Counted from the stretch's first letter, positions 1 through 7,109 are shown. The stretch: DNA of 12,758 nt from Nitrospirota bacterium (GCA_023248415.1 JAHFEP010000073.1:1-12758); one strand, 5' to 3'. Notes: generated from the sequence alone by a model not told the origin. Translations and numbers: made by a program.

Positions 1-535
1 GCGCAACAGGAAGCGAGTTGAACTGATTAATAAAGATACTGAAACCTGAACGGGGAACAGCCTCAGGAAGAATATTCGGGCCGTATTGCTTAAGATGCTT
101 AATGGCAGACTCGTTTGGCAACCCATGCCCTCTGGATACGCCAAAGGAGCTAAGAACTGCCTCTGCATCAATAAGATGCCATGCCTTTGTCTTCTGCTCC
201 TCTGCATGTTTAATCAGCCTTTTAATTTTTTTTATATATCCCTTGCTGTTTATACCTGCATTGTTTAAGCTTTTACATGACTGGTCTTTTTCCTCTGGTG
301 AGCTTTTGTATTCTGATACAATTCCATCAATGAGCAAGGCTATGCTTTTATAGTCATTATCGGAATTAAAGATTACAAGCACATTCCCTGTTAATGCACT
401 TGCAGAAATACGGGATATCCCTTCATATTTTGGAAGTCTTGATTCAATATGTCTTTTTAGATATTCTGAACGATAGAGTCCATTAATATTGTATCTTGCC
501 CTTCCCTTTACATTGATATGTATTGCCTCAACCAC
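1..535 (-). CDS. P-type cation ATPase, N-terminal 178 residues (cut by window edge)
   Basis: The frame stays open from a GTG at 533-535 to the window edge; the lack of an ATG makes it easy to miss. An AGGAG lies about 10 bases before the GTG, inside the end of the upstream gene. Residues 1-75 resemble the HMA-like (HMA_2) domain: NVKGR at 8-12, then ISASALTGNVLVIF at 43-56. There is no CxxC metal site. Residues 118-178 match the cation-transporting ATPase N-terminal domain: AWHLIDAEAVLSSFGV, a GLP turn, YGPNILPE at 151-158, and INQFNSLPV running into the first membrane helix. The pump core (DKTG, transmembrane metal site) lies outside the window, so the ion cannot be read. It is the last visible gene of a leftward operon with the 22-mer repeat, HMA-like and DUF5132-like genes. 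By analogy with ferrosome FezB it could move iron into a compartment, but that is inference. Confidence 0.82.
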   Translation of the reverse strand, partial: MVEAIHINVKGRARYNINGLYRSEYLKRHIESRLPKYEGISRISASALTGNVLVIFNSDNDYKSIALLIDGIVSEYKSSPEEKDQSCKSLNNAGINSKGYIKKIKRLIKHAEEQKTKAWHLIDAEAVLSSFGVSRGHGLPNESAIKHLKQYGPNILPEAVPRSGFSIFINQFNSLPVA

Positions 536-540
536 ACTTC

Positions 541-1230
541 TTATTCTCCTCTTTTTCCCTTTGTCCTTGTGGTAACCTCTGGAATCTCGCCTGTCTCTTT
601 TGCGAATGTCTTTTCCTCAGAGATAGATGTTTTAGCCTTTGGCAAGGCTGCACTGGCAACATCCTTTACACCTTCAACAACACCAACAAGTATATCCTTA
701 ACAGCCTTTAAGGCAGTATTTCCAATAGCGCCTGCTGCCTCAATTGCTCCGCTGACAGCCACTGCAGCTACCTCCTCAACATTTCCGCCTATCTCTTTTG
801 TTGCCTCAATAACACCATCTACTGACCTTCTTGCAACAAGCGCTACATCCGCCCCAACCTCTGCCGCGCCTTTAACCGCGCCTTTAACTGTCTGGCTGGC
901 AACAGTAACCACATCACCGCCAACATCACTTACCCCCATAACAACACCCTTTGCAACACTCTTTGTGCTTAAAATAAGACCTGTGCCAACCTCTTCTGTA
1001 GCGCTGATTGCGCCCTTTACCACGTCCTTTGTTACATTAATACCTTCTCCTGCCACAGCGCCTGTTGCCCTCAGGGCATTAGAAACCGTATTTCTTACAA
1101 GGCTCACTATCTCTGCCTCAATCTCGTTTATCCCCTTCAGGCTGCTTACAACACCTTCTTTAACAACTGTGCCTGCCTTACCCATCCCTTCTCCTATACC
1201 TGTTGTGCTTGTTTTTTCTTCATTTGACAT
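541..1230 (-). CDS. Amphipathic protein with tandem 22-residue repeats (synuclein/apolipoprotein-like)
   Basis: This 229-residue protein has no signal peptide and no clear membrane span. Residues 72-203 are six gap-free 22-residue units beginning at 72, 94, 116, 138, 160 and 182. A weaker seventh unit covers 50-71. The pattern is roughly K-G-(A/V)-(V/I)-x-(A/G)-x-x-(E/D)-(V/I)-G followed by 11 residues such as ADVALVARRSV, so each unit is two 11-mers. Eleven/22-residue periodicity rich in Val, Ala, Gly and Lys is known in alpha-synuclein, apolipoproteins and LEA proteins, which form lipid-binding or desiccation-induced helices. The N-terminus (1-30) and C-terminus (200-229, ending KGKRGE) are polar. 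A strong GGAGG stands 8 bases before the ATG. The gene lies 61 bases after the HMA-like gene and 5 bases before the ATPase start, so it is probably co-transcribed. I do not recognise a named family. A membrane-coating or curvature role is inference. Confidence 0.82.
   Translation of the reverse strand: MSNEEKTSTTGIGEGMGKAGTVVKEGVVSSLKGINEIEAEIVSLVRNTVSNALRATGAVAGEGINVTKDVVKGAISATEEVGTGLILSTKSVAKGVVMGVSDVGGDVVTVASQTVKGAVKGAAEVGADVALVARRSVDGVIEATKEIGGNVEEVAAVAVSGAIEAAGAIGNTALKAVKDILVGVVEGVKDVASAALPKAKTSISEEKTFAKETGEIPEVTTRTKGKRGE
622..1017 (-). repeat. Six in-frame 66-bp coding repeats (22-residue units)
   Basis: Six consecutive units of exactly 66 bases encode residues 72-203 of the repeat protein. 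A diverged seventh unit may start at 1083. The units align without gaps at protein level, but the DNA has diverged, so this is an old protein repeat rather than a recent tandem duplication. Confidence 0.8.
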
Positions 1231-1291
1231 GATAGCTCCTCCTTCTATTTTAGAATTAAATAGTAAAAATTAAGATTTTTGAAATTTATGC

Positions 1292-1789
1292 TTACTCCCC
1301 CATATTACCTTTGTCTGGCTGGGCCTTCAGAAATATGTTAAGTGCATACCAGAAGGCTGTATACCATGCAGGGGCTGTAAAATTTCCCCTGCTAATCTGA
1401 AATATGCCGAGAGCCAATAGGCCTAAAAATGCAAGCGTCGGGATGTCTAACTCACGGCCTGTAAAGCCACTTATCTCTTTATTCAAATTTTTAAAAGCCT
1501 CAGATATCTGCTTGGATAATGATGTTGAATCTCCTGACGATTCTTTGGGCTTCTCTACAAGCCTGAATAGTTTGTTCTCCTCAGCAAACCCTGCAATTGC
1601 CTCTTTGTTCAGGTTATGGATAAAAAGCACACTTGCAGTCAAAGGATTGACTTCTATTGCCTCAATAGCATTATATTTTGAAGCCTGCTGTTTTAAAGAC
1701 AAAAAATAGGCGCTGTCACCCTTCTTGGAAGGTATTTTTACCCTCAACCTTTCAGAGGTCTGATGGCTTAAATATGCATCAGGAATCAT
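1292..1789 (-). CDS. HMA-like domain protein with two C-terminal membrane segments
   Basis: This protein has 165 residues. Residues 5-75 align with the small protein at 2280 and with the ATPase N-terminus: YLSHQTSERLRVKIP (6-20) matches the GR-motif strand, and IEVNPLTASVLFI (45-57) matches the conserved NP-(I/L)-T-(G/A)-SV strand. The Gly of the GR motif is replaced by Glu here (SER), and no CxxC is present. A polar helical linker covers about 80-112. Hydrophobic segments at about 116-132 and 138-155 suggest a membrane hairpin with both ends on the cytoplasmic side. The start is fixed by a TGATG overlap with the upstream gene and a GGAGG 6 bases before it, implying translational coupling. 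HMA-like proteins fused to membrane segments occur beside such ATPases in ferrosome-type loci (from memory). The molecular function is unknown. Confidence 0.8.
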   Translation of the reverse strand: MIPDAYLSHQTSERLRVKIPSKKGDSAYFLSLKQQASKYNAIEAIEVNPLTASVLFIHNLNKEAIAGFAEENKLFRLVEKPKESSGDSTSLSKQISEAFKNLNKEISGFTGRELDIPTLAFLGLLALGIFQISRGNFTAPAWYTAFWYALNIFLKAQPDKGNMGE

Positions 1790-2073
1790 CAGGCGCCTCC
1801 TTCACCTTCAGAGGCAGCAGCAACCTCCTTCTGCGACTCTGACATCTCAACCTTTGCCTCTGCCACTAAATCCTCTACCACCTCTCCAGCCTCTGCTATT
1901 GCCTCCCGTCCCCTTTCAAAAAGCATAAGCCCGCCCTTAATAGCTGCCTTTGCCAATGGCTTCGCAACAGATGCCACAATAGGAATAACTACAGGCGCTA
2001 CTAATGCAACACCAATACCTACAGCAATACCTGTGATGATAGTCCCCTTTAACCCATTTTCTAAAATCGGCAT
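1789..2073 (-). CDS. DUF5132-like small membrane protein
   Basis: This 94-residue protein has one long hydrophobic segment (about 11-36, GIAVGIGVALVAPVVIPIVA). A basic stretch AKPLAKAAIKGG (37-48) follows, then an acidic amphipathic helix (about 55-87, FERGREAIAEAGEVVEDLVAEA) and an AASEGEGGA tail. This layout matches my memory of DUF5132, a family of unknown function often found beside HMA-like proteins and P-type ATPases. It is the first gene of the leftward operon, with GGGAGG six bases before the ATG, and its TGA overlaps the next ATG. It may anchor or organise a membrane complex; that is inference from topology and neighbours. Confidence 0.78.
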   Translation of the reverse strand: MPILENGLKGTIITGIAVGIGVALVAPVVIPIVASVAKPLAKAAIKGGLMLFERGREAIAEAGEVVEDLVAEAKVEMSESQKEVAAASEGEGGA

Positions 2074-2279
2074 GTTACACCTCCCAATTTGTATTTTTGT
2101 AACAATCTATCATTTTGGGATTATCATGTCTATCCAATCTTTCATTACTTACCTACAAAAAAAACAGATTGTCAGGATAAAAATTAACCTAAAATTAACA
2201 ATCCTGTAATAAGATTTTTTTTTGTGTATTGTAAAATCTGTGCCATGCAAAATCAAATAAAACCCATAAAGGAGAGACT
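2074..2279. other. Divergent intergenic region between the two HMA-like gene arms
   Basis: These 206 AT-rich bases lie between the leftward DUF5132 operon and the rightward HMA-like operon. They contain a Pho-box-like pair at 2184-2200 pointing right, a run of nine T at 2215-2223, and a weak -10 candidate TAAAAT at 2232-2237 for the rightward gene. I saw no convincing -35/-10 pair for the leftward operon and no terminator. Confidence 0.6.
2184..2200 (+). promoter_or_regulatory. Pho-box-like 11-bp repeats before the rightward HMA-like gene
   Basis: TTAACC at 2184 and TTAACA at 2195 are spaced exactly 11 bp apart, with a weak third copy (GTAATA) in phase at 2206. They point toward the gene at 2280, about 80 bases away. 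The same element occurs four times before pstS and twice before two other leftward genes, so control by the encoded PhoB is likely. With only two good copies in AT-rich DNA, chance is not excluded. Confidence 0.55.
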
Positions 2280-2549
2280 ATGGCTATTACATACAGAATA
2301 AAGCATCATGTACCAGGCCGTATTAAAATTACGGTGCCGTTCATAAAAGGACTATCAGTGGAAACATTGCGGCAATTTGCGCATATTACCATTCCTGAAG
2401 GTATAGATAACATCCGTCCAAATCCTATAACTGGAAGTGTGGTAATTACATATGACCCTGAAAGTATCGATATCATAAAATACATAGAAGAAATAGCCTT
2501 TGCTATGGCAACTCAAAAAATAATATTAACAGGCGATAAAGCGAAGTGA
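2280..2549 (+). CDS. Small soluble HMA-like domain protein
   Basis: This 89-residue protein is essentially one HMA-like domain: YRIKHHVPGRIKITVP (5-20), a helix, then IRPNPITGSVVITYD (45-59) and a second helix ending near 78. The HVPGR at 10-14 corresponds to NVKGR in the ATPase and to SER in the gene at 1292. CxxC is absent, so the classical soft-metal chaperone role is unlikely. AGGAGAG lies six bases before the ATG. The gene is divergent from the DUF5132 operon and is the first of a two-gene rightward unit behind a Pho-box-like element. It may interact with the same partner or membrane as the ATPase domain. HMA_2-type assignment is confident; function is not known. Confidence 0.85.
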   Translation: MAITYRIKHHVPGRIKITVPFIKGLSVETLRQFAHITIPEGIDNIRPNPITGSVVITYDPESIDIIKYIEEIAFAMATQKIILTGDKAK

Positions 2550-2593
2550 GTTAATTATTCAGGTGTAAAAAACTCAATATACAGGAGGAAATT

Positions 2594-2806
2594 ATGAAAT
2601 GCCCTCATTTAGGAAGATTGGAGATATTAACCTGTAAGGTAGAGGAGAAACCTTATATTCCAAGCCTCTTTGAACTCCAGGAATACTGTAAAGGCGAGAG
2701 ACACAGAAGATGCCCCTTTTATTTAAGGAATATAATAATAGAAGATGAGCGCAATAGCTTAATCTCGGTATCACGCAGCCCGTACACTAAAAGCCCTGTT
2801 TCTTAA
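2594..2806 (+). CDS. Small four-cysteine protein (paralogue of the gene at 7170-7400)
   Basis: This protein has 70 residues. Cysteines at 3, 14, 32 and 40 and histidines at 5 and 37 sit in a frame shared with the protein at 7170-7400: MKCPxL, KPYIPS, an L-x-x-YC element, and H-x-x-C-(P/S)-F. Such arrangements can hold zinc or an iron-sulfur cluster, but I do not recognise a characterised family. An AGGAGG precedes the ATG by six bases. It follows the HMA-like gene by 44 bases with no terminator visible, so it should be co-transcribed and share that gene's Pho-box-like control. The C-terminal 20 residues are polar and not shared with the paralogue. Confidence 0.78.
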   Translation: MKCPHLGRLEILTCKVEEKPYIPSLFELQEYCKGERHRRCPFYLRNIIIEDERNSLISVSRSPYTKSPVS

Positions 2807-2855
2807 TGCTTCTGTTAATGATGATAATAAGGCAGGAAGGGTTTTTGTAGTATAA

Positions 2856-3512
2856 TTATGTTCCCATATGCCTTATGATCTTGCCCTCAACCAAGTATAC
2901 CACCATCTCTGCAATATTTGTGGCATGGTCGGCAATCCGTTCAAGATACTTGGAAATATAGCTTATCCTCACTGCACGGGTAATTGTATGGGAGTCCTCT
3001 ACCATAAATGTAAGCAACTCCCTGAATATCTGAACATTGAGGTTATCTACCTCATCGTCTCTTGCACAAACCTCCTGCGCAAGCTTTGAATCCCTGTTTA
3101 CAAAGGCATCAAGCGCGCCCTTTAGCATCTGCATAGAGATATCTGCCATTCTTGGCAGATCAATGTATGGCTTTAGCTGAGGCTCAAGATTAAGCTCCAT
3201 TGCCCTTTCACATATATCAACTGCAAGGTCGCCAATCCTCTCAAGGTCTGTAACAAGCTTCATCGCTGTTGTTATAAATCTCAGGTCGCCTCCCATAGGC
3301 TGCCTTAATGCAATGAGCCTTATGCACTCCTCGTCAATTTCAACCTCAAGTTTATTTACCTGAGTATCTTTTTCTATAACTTCTCCAGCAAGCTTGGAAT
3401 CCCTCTTAACCAATGCCTTGACAGCATTCTGCACCTGATCCTCAACAAGGGCGCCGAGCTTTAATATCTTATCCTTTAGATTCTTTAACTCTTCGTCAAA
3501 CTTTCGTTCCAT
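2856..3512 (-). CDS. phoU: Phosphate signalling protein PhoU
   Basis: This 218-residue protein has the usual PhoU length and the two-fold repeat of three-helix bundles. The first half carries LRQPMGGDLRFI and the metal-site signature DLERIGDLAVD. The second half carries the matching YLERIADHATNIAE. PhoU links the Pst transporter to the PhoR kinase in the cytoplasm and represses the Pho response when phosphate is plentiful. It is the last gene of pstSCAB-phoU, starting 8 bases after pstB with AGGAGG four bases before the ATG. It ends facing the rightward cysteine-protein gene across 49 bases in which I see no convincing terminator. Confidence 0.96.
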   Translation of the reverse strand: MERKFDEELKNLKDKILKLGALVEDQVQNAVKALVKRDSKLAGEVIEKDTQVNKLEVEIDEECIRLIALRQPMGGDLRFITTAMKLVTDLERIGDLAVDICERAMELNLEPQLKPYIDLPRMADISMQMLKGALDAFVNRDSKLAQEVCARDDEVDNLNVQIFRELLTFMVEDSHTITRAVRISYISKYLERIADHATNIAEMVVYLVEGKIIRHMGT

Positions 3513-3520
3513 ATTGCCTC

Positions 3521-4276
3521 CTATCCGAATCTTCCTGTTACATAATCCTCTGTCAGTTTATTTGACGGATTTGTAAATATCTTGTCTGTTTTATCATACT
3601 CCACCATCTCGCCCATATAAAAGAAGGCAGTCTGGTCAGACACCCTTGCCGCCTGCTGCATATTATGTGTTACTATAACAACAGTATAATCATTTTTCAA
3701 CTTTATTATCAAGTCCTCTATCTTTGCTGTTGCAATCGGGTCTAAGGCTGAACACGGCTCGTCAAAAAGTATAACCTCTGGCTCAACTGCTATTGCCCTT
3801 GCAATGCAGAGCCTCTGCTGCTGTCCGCCTGAAAGCGAAAGGGCTGAATCACTAAGCCTGTCCTTTACCTCATCCCATATCGCAGCCTTTTTAAGGCTCT
3901 CCTCAACGGTTTTGTCTAATGTCTCCCTCTTTTTAATGCCCTGAACCCTGAGGCCATAAGCAACATTTTCATAAATGCTCTTTGGAAAGGGATTCGGCTT
4001 CTGAAAGACCATGCCTATCCTTCTTCTCAAGTCAATAACATCAATATCCCTTGAATAGATATCTGTTCCATCATATAGAATTTTGCCATCAAGCTTAAAA
4101 ACCGGTATTAAATCATTCATCCTGTTTAAGCATCTTATAAATGTGCTCTTGCCGCAGCCTGAAGGGCCTATGATAGCAGTAACAGCCTTTGCAGTGATAT
4201 CAAGACTCACTTGCTTTAATGCGTGTTTGTTTCCATAATAATTATTCAGCTTCTCTATCTTAAATGCAATATCCAT
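3521..4276 (-). CDS. pstB: Phosphate ABC transporter ATPase PstB
   Basis: This 251-residue protein has a complete ABC ATPase motif set: Walker A GPSGCGKST (37-45), Q-loop Gln92 in VFQKPNPFP, signature LSGGQQQR (148-155), Walker B VILFDEP (168-174) with SALDP, and switch His204 in IVTHNMQQA. The FQKPNPFP and FDEPCSALDP wording is typical of PstB. It powers high-affinity phosphate import through PstC/PstA. The ATG directly follows the pstA TAA with no gap, and the GGTGG before it lies inside the end of pstA, suggesting coupled translation. Confidence 0.97.
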   Translation of the reverse strand: MDIAFKIEKLNNYYGNKHALKQVSLDITAKAVTAIIGPSGCGKSTFIRCLNRMNDLIPVFKLDGKILYDGTDIYSRDIDVIDLRRRIGMVFQKPNPFPKSIYENVAYGLRVQGIKKRETLDKTVEESLKKAAIWDEVKDRLSDSALSLSGGQQQRLCIARAIAVEPEVILFDEPCSALDPIATAKIEDLIIKLKNDYTVVIVTHNMQQAARVSDQTAFFYMGEMVEYDKTDKIFTNPSNKLTEDYVTGRFG

Positions 4277-5221
4277 TTACCACCTTACCTTCTTTTGATA
4301 TTTGTGCCTCAGCCAGACTGCAATCCCATTCATAAGGAATGTTATTATCAATAATACAATAATCCCTGCTGCTGCATTTGTAAAAAAACCCTTTTGCGGC
4401 CGTGACACCCAGTTGAATATCTGAATAGGCAGGACTGAGAAGGCATCAAGCAGGCCTCTGAGAGTTATAAATGGAAATTCTGTTGATATCGGGCTTGCTG
4501 GCAGAAAGGCAACATAGGTCAGCGCGCCAATTGTTATAAGCGGAGCAGTCTCTCCTATTGCCCTTGACATTGCAAGAATAGTCCCTGTCAGGATTCCAGG
4601 CATTGCGGCAGGCAGCACCTGATGCCTGATAGTCTGCCACTTGCTTGCGCCGAGCGCGTAGGATGCCTCTCTGATTGATGATGGTATTGCCTTTAATGCC
4701 TCTCTTGTTGAGAGTATTATAATTGGCAGAACAAGCAAGGCAAGTGTTGCTGCGCCTGATATAACGCTCCTGTCAAGGCTAAGCGCCCTGACAAATAGCC
4801 CGAGTCCAAGCAGGCCGTAGATGATAGACGGCACACCCGCGAGGTTTGCAATATTAATCTCTATAAAGTCCCTGAGCCAATTCTTTTTGCTGTACTCCTC
4901 AAGATATACTGCTGCTGCAACACCCAATGGAAAGGCAATAATAAATGTCAGCGCCATCACCCATGCTGTCCCGACCCATGCAGAGAGTATTCCTGCCTGC
5001 TCCGGTTTTCTGGATGGATAGCTTGTAAGAAACTGCCAGCCCAGCCTTGAGGCGCCGTCCATAAAGACATCTATCAAAAGCGTCAGAAGCACTGCAAGGC
5101 CGATTAAGGTTGCAAGAAGTCCAATAACAGTAAAGGCTTTATCATAAAATTTATTTAAGGCCCTTCTGACTCTTTGACCCTCTGCCCCTTTGCCCCTTTG
5201 CCCCTCTGTTTCTCTATTCAT
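4277..5221 (-). CDS. pstA: Phosphate ABC transporter permease PstA
   Basis: This 314-residue inner-membrane permease has about six membrane helices. The EAA loop, which docks PstB, is at about 173-193 (REALKAIPSSIREASYALG). SRAIGETAPL and the C-terminal GFFTNAAAGIIVLL element are family hallmarks. The ATG overlaps the last 8 bases of pstC. The first 20 residues (MNRETEGQRGKGAEGQRVRR) are an unusual polar extension encoded by an 8-bp tandem repeat. No other good start exists before the first membrane helix at about 30, so the repeat is probably translated. AGAGG stands only about three bases from the ATG, a tight spacing. Confidence 0.95.
   Translation of the reverse strand: MNRETEGQRGKGAEGQRVRRALNKFYDKAFTVIGLLATLIGLAVLLTLLIDVFMDGASRLGWQFLTSYPSRKPEQAGILSAWVGTAWVMALTFIIAFPLGVAAAVYLEEYSKKNWLRDFIEINIANLAGVPSIIYGLLGLGLFVRALSLDRSVISGAATLALLVLPIIILSTREALKAIPSSIREASYALGASKWQTIRHQVLPAAMPGILTGTILAMSRAIGETAPLITIGALTYVAFLPASPISTEFPFITLRGLLDAFSVLPIQIFNWVSRPQKGFFTNAAAGIIVLLIITFLMNGIAVWLRHKYQKKVRW
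5160..5207 (-). repeat. Degenerate 8-bp tandem repeat at the 5' end of pstA
   Basis: Read on the coding strand there are six 8-base units: AGAGGGGC, AAAGGGGC, AAAGGGGC, AGAGGGTC, AAAGAGTC and AGAAGGGC. They encode residues about 5-21 of PstA. Eight is not a multiple of three, so gain or loss of a unit would shift the pstA frame. Confidence 0.8.
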
Positions 5222-6101
5222 ATTCCTCTCTAAACCTTTTTTTCAGCCAGTAACTAACCATATTAAGAAAGAATGTAACAACAAACAGGCTCATGCCTGC
5301 TGCAAATATCGTTTTATATTCTATTGTCCCTGTTGGTGTATCGCCAAGACTTACCTGAACAATATATGCGGTAACTGTCTCAAGCGGGACAAGGGGGTTT
5401 AATGTTAATCTGGGCTGCTGGCCTGAGGCAATTGCGACAATCATTGTCTCTCCAACTGCCCTTGATATGCCGAGTATAAATGATGCGGCAATGCCGGAAA
5501 ATGCAGCAGGAAGAACCACCCTTATTGAAACCTGAAACCTTGTTGAGCCGAGCGCTAATGCACCCTCCCGCAGACTCATCGGCACTGCATGCATTGCATC
5601 TTCGCTCAATGAGGCAATAATTGGTATTATCATAATACCCATAACAATACCAGGGCTCAATGAATTAAATCCTGAAAGGTTAGGAACGATTTTCTGCAGA
5701 ATTGGTGTTACAAAGAGGAGGGCAAAATATCCGTAGACTACTGTTGGAACTGCTGCAAGCACCTCAAGTATAGGCTTTATAAAATTTCTAACCTTTTCAG
5801 ATGAATATTCACTCAGATATATTGCGCTTATAAGTCCGATTGGAAGTGACACAGCCATTGCAATAAGTGTTGTAAGAAATGTTCCTGCAAAAAGCGGAAG
5901 GATGCCAAAGTGTTTTTCTGCAAAGAGCGGCGTCCACTGTGTATCTATAAGAAAATCTATTATTGAAACCTCTTTAAAGAATTCAAAGGTCTCAAAAAAA
6001 AGGACGCCAATAATGCCGAAGGTTACGAAAACAGAAGAGAGGGCGCTCAAAAAAAGCGCCCCCTCTATAATCTTTTCCTTTATACGAAATTGTTTATACA
6101 C
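5214..6101 (-). CDS. pstC: Phosphate ABC transporter permease PstC
   Basis: This 295-residue membrane permease has about six helices. The EAA loop is at about 167-187 (EDAMHAVPMSLREGALALG), followed by ISRAVGETMIV, a PstC/PstA hallmark. It pairs with PstA to form the phosphate channel. The start is a GTG nine bases after the pstS stop. The best Shine-Dalgarno sequence (AAGGAGAT) is about 15 bases upstream inside pstS, so translation probably depends partly on coupling. I chose the GTG because it keeps the usual short cytoplasmic N-terminus before the first helix (about 15-36), and no ATG lies nearby. Confidence 0.95.
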   Translation of the reverse strand: MYKQFRIKEKIIEGALFLSALSSVFVTFGIIGVLFFETFEFFKEVSIIDFLIDTQWTPLFAEKHFGILPLFAGTFLTTLIAMAVSLPIGLISAIYLSEYSSEKVRNFIKPILEVLAAVPTVVYGYFALLFVTPILQKIVPNLSGFNSLSPGIVMGIMIIPIIASLSEDAMHAVPMSLREGALALGSTRFQVSIRVVLPAAFSGIAASFILGISRAVGETMIVAIASGQQPRLTLNPLVPLETVTAYIVQVSLGDTPTGTIEYKTIFAAGMSLFVVTFFLNMVSYWLKKRFREEYE

Positions 6102-6110
6102 AGAATGGTT

Positions 6111-7109
6111 TTACATCTCCTTTTTCAAAAGGTCTTCAATCTTCACGCCAACCTGTGAGCCTTTGCCGCCAAACACAGAGCCGATAATGCGCTTTTCAAA
6201 CCTCTTTAAGCCGAGTTTATAGGCATTATCAGGCAGCGCAACATAGCCTACTTCTTTTGAAAGCTCTCCGCCTTTTTTCATATAAAACTCAACGAATCTC
6301 TTTATCTCTGGTTTATCAGCAGACTTTTTACTCACATATATAAATATCGGCCTTGATAAAGGCTGGTATGTGCCATTTACTACATTTTCGTATTTTGGAA
6401 GTATATGTCCTTTTCCATTTTCGTCCTTTTCATCATCAATAGCAACTAACTTTAACTTATCCTTATTATGCTCATAATATGCAACGCCAAAAAAACCGAG
6501 CGCAAGCTGGTCAGTTGCTATACCCTGAACAAGCACATTGTCATCCTCGCTTGATGTAAAGTCGCCGCGGCTTGAGTGCTCCTTGCCAACTATTGCCTCT
6601 GTAAAATAATCGTATGTGCCTGAGTCAACGCCTGGGCCAAAGAGATGTATCTCCTTATCAGGCCAGTTTGCACGAATCTGATTCCACTTGGTAATTTTAC
6701 CCTGCGCCTCTGGCTCCCATAGCTTTTTTAACTCCTTTACAGTCATCTTGTCTGCCCATGCGTTCTTTGGGTTAATTATAACAGCCAAGCCGTCATAAGC
6801 AACAGGAAGTTCAATATAATCTATTCCATTCTTTTTGCAGAGTTCAACCTCAGTGGGTTTTATCGGCCTTGAGGCATCGCTTATATCTGTCTCGCCAATA
6901 CAGAACTTCTTAAAACCGCCGCCTGTTCCAGAGATGCCGACTGTTACCTTTGTCTTGTCCTTTTCTGTTTTCTGAAATTCCTCTGCCACAGCCTCTGTTA
7001 TAGGATATACTGTAGATGAGCCGTCTACCTTTATTACCTCAGCAGCATAAGCCTTTACTGCTATTGATAATGCAACCATTGTTATTAGTGATACTAATAT
7101 CCTTTTCAT
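6111..7109 (-). CDS. pstS: Periplasmic phosphate-binding protein PstS
   Basis: This 332-residue protein captures phosphate in the periplasm for PstCAB. It has a Sec signal peptide (MKRILVSLITMVALSIAVKAYA) with cleavage likely near AYA/AE. Family motifs follow: VDGSSTVYPIT (28-38), GISGTGGGFKKFC, DISDASRPI, and GVDSGTYDYF, whose Ser/Thr/Arg/Asp residues bind phosphate. An ATG four codons upstream (7121) is rejected because it overlaps the GGAGG that serves the ATG at 7109, and because the -10 candidate puts the transcript start near it. The gene heads pstSCAB-phoU behind a four-repeat Pho box. No lipoprotein cysteine follows the signal peptide. Confidence 0.95.
   Translation of the reverse strand: MKRILVSLITMVALSIAVKAYAAEVIKVDGSSTVYPITEAVAEEFQKTEKDKTKVTVGISGTGGGFKKFCIGETDISDASRPIKPTEVELCKKNGIDYIELPVAYDGLAVIINPKNAWADKMTVKELKKLWEPEAQGKITKWNQIRANWPDKEIHLFGPGVDSGTYDYFTEAIVGKEHSSRGDFTSSEDDNVLVQGIATDQLALGFFGVAYYEHNKDKLKLVAIDDEKDENGKGHILPKYENVVNGTYQPLSRPIFIYVSKKSADKPEIKRFVEFYMKKGGELSKEVGYVALPDNAYKLGLKRFEKRIIGSVFGGKGSQVGVKIEDLLKKEM

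Noticed and set aside
518..1273. Long rightward open frame of 251 codons opposite the 22-mer repeat gene
   Set aside because: It is a mirror of the repeat gene: low-complexity Ser/Thr/Pro/Ala content, no ribosome site, and it runs across the well-supported leftward gene. The repeat's codon bias keeps the other strand open.
2071..2104. Pho-box-like TGTTAC/TGTATT/TGTAAC words before the leftward DUF5132 gene
   Set aside because: The words are not spaced 11 bp apart and match poorly, so I do not assign Pho control to the leftward operon.
2807..2855. Terminator between the convergent cysteine-protein gene and phoU
   Set aside because: CTTCTG and CAGGAAG pair only imperfectly around a loop of about 18 bases, and the following GTTTTTG is short. 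Too weak to call.
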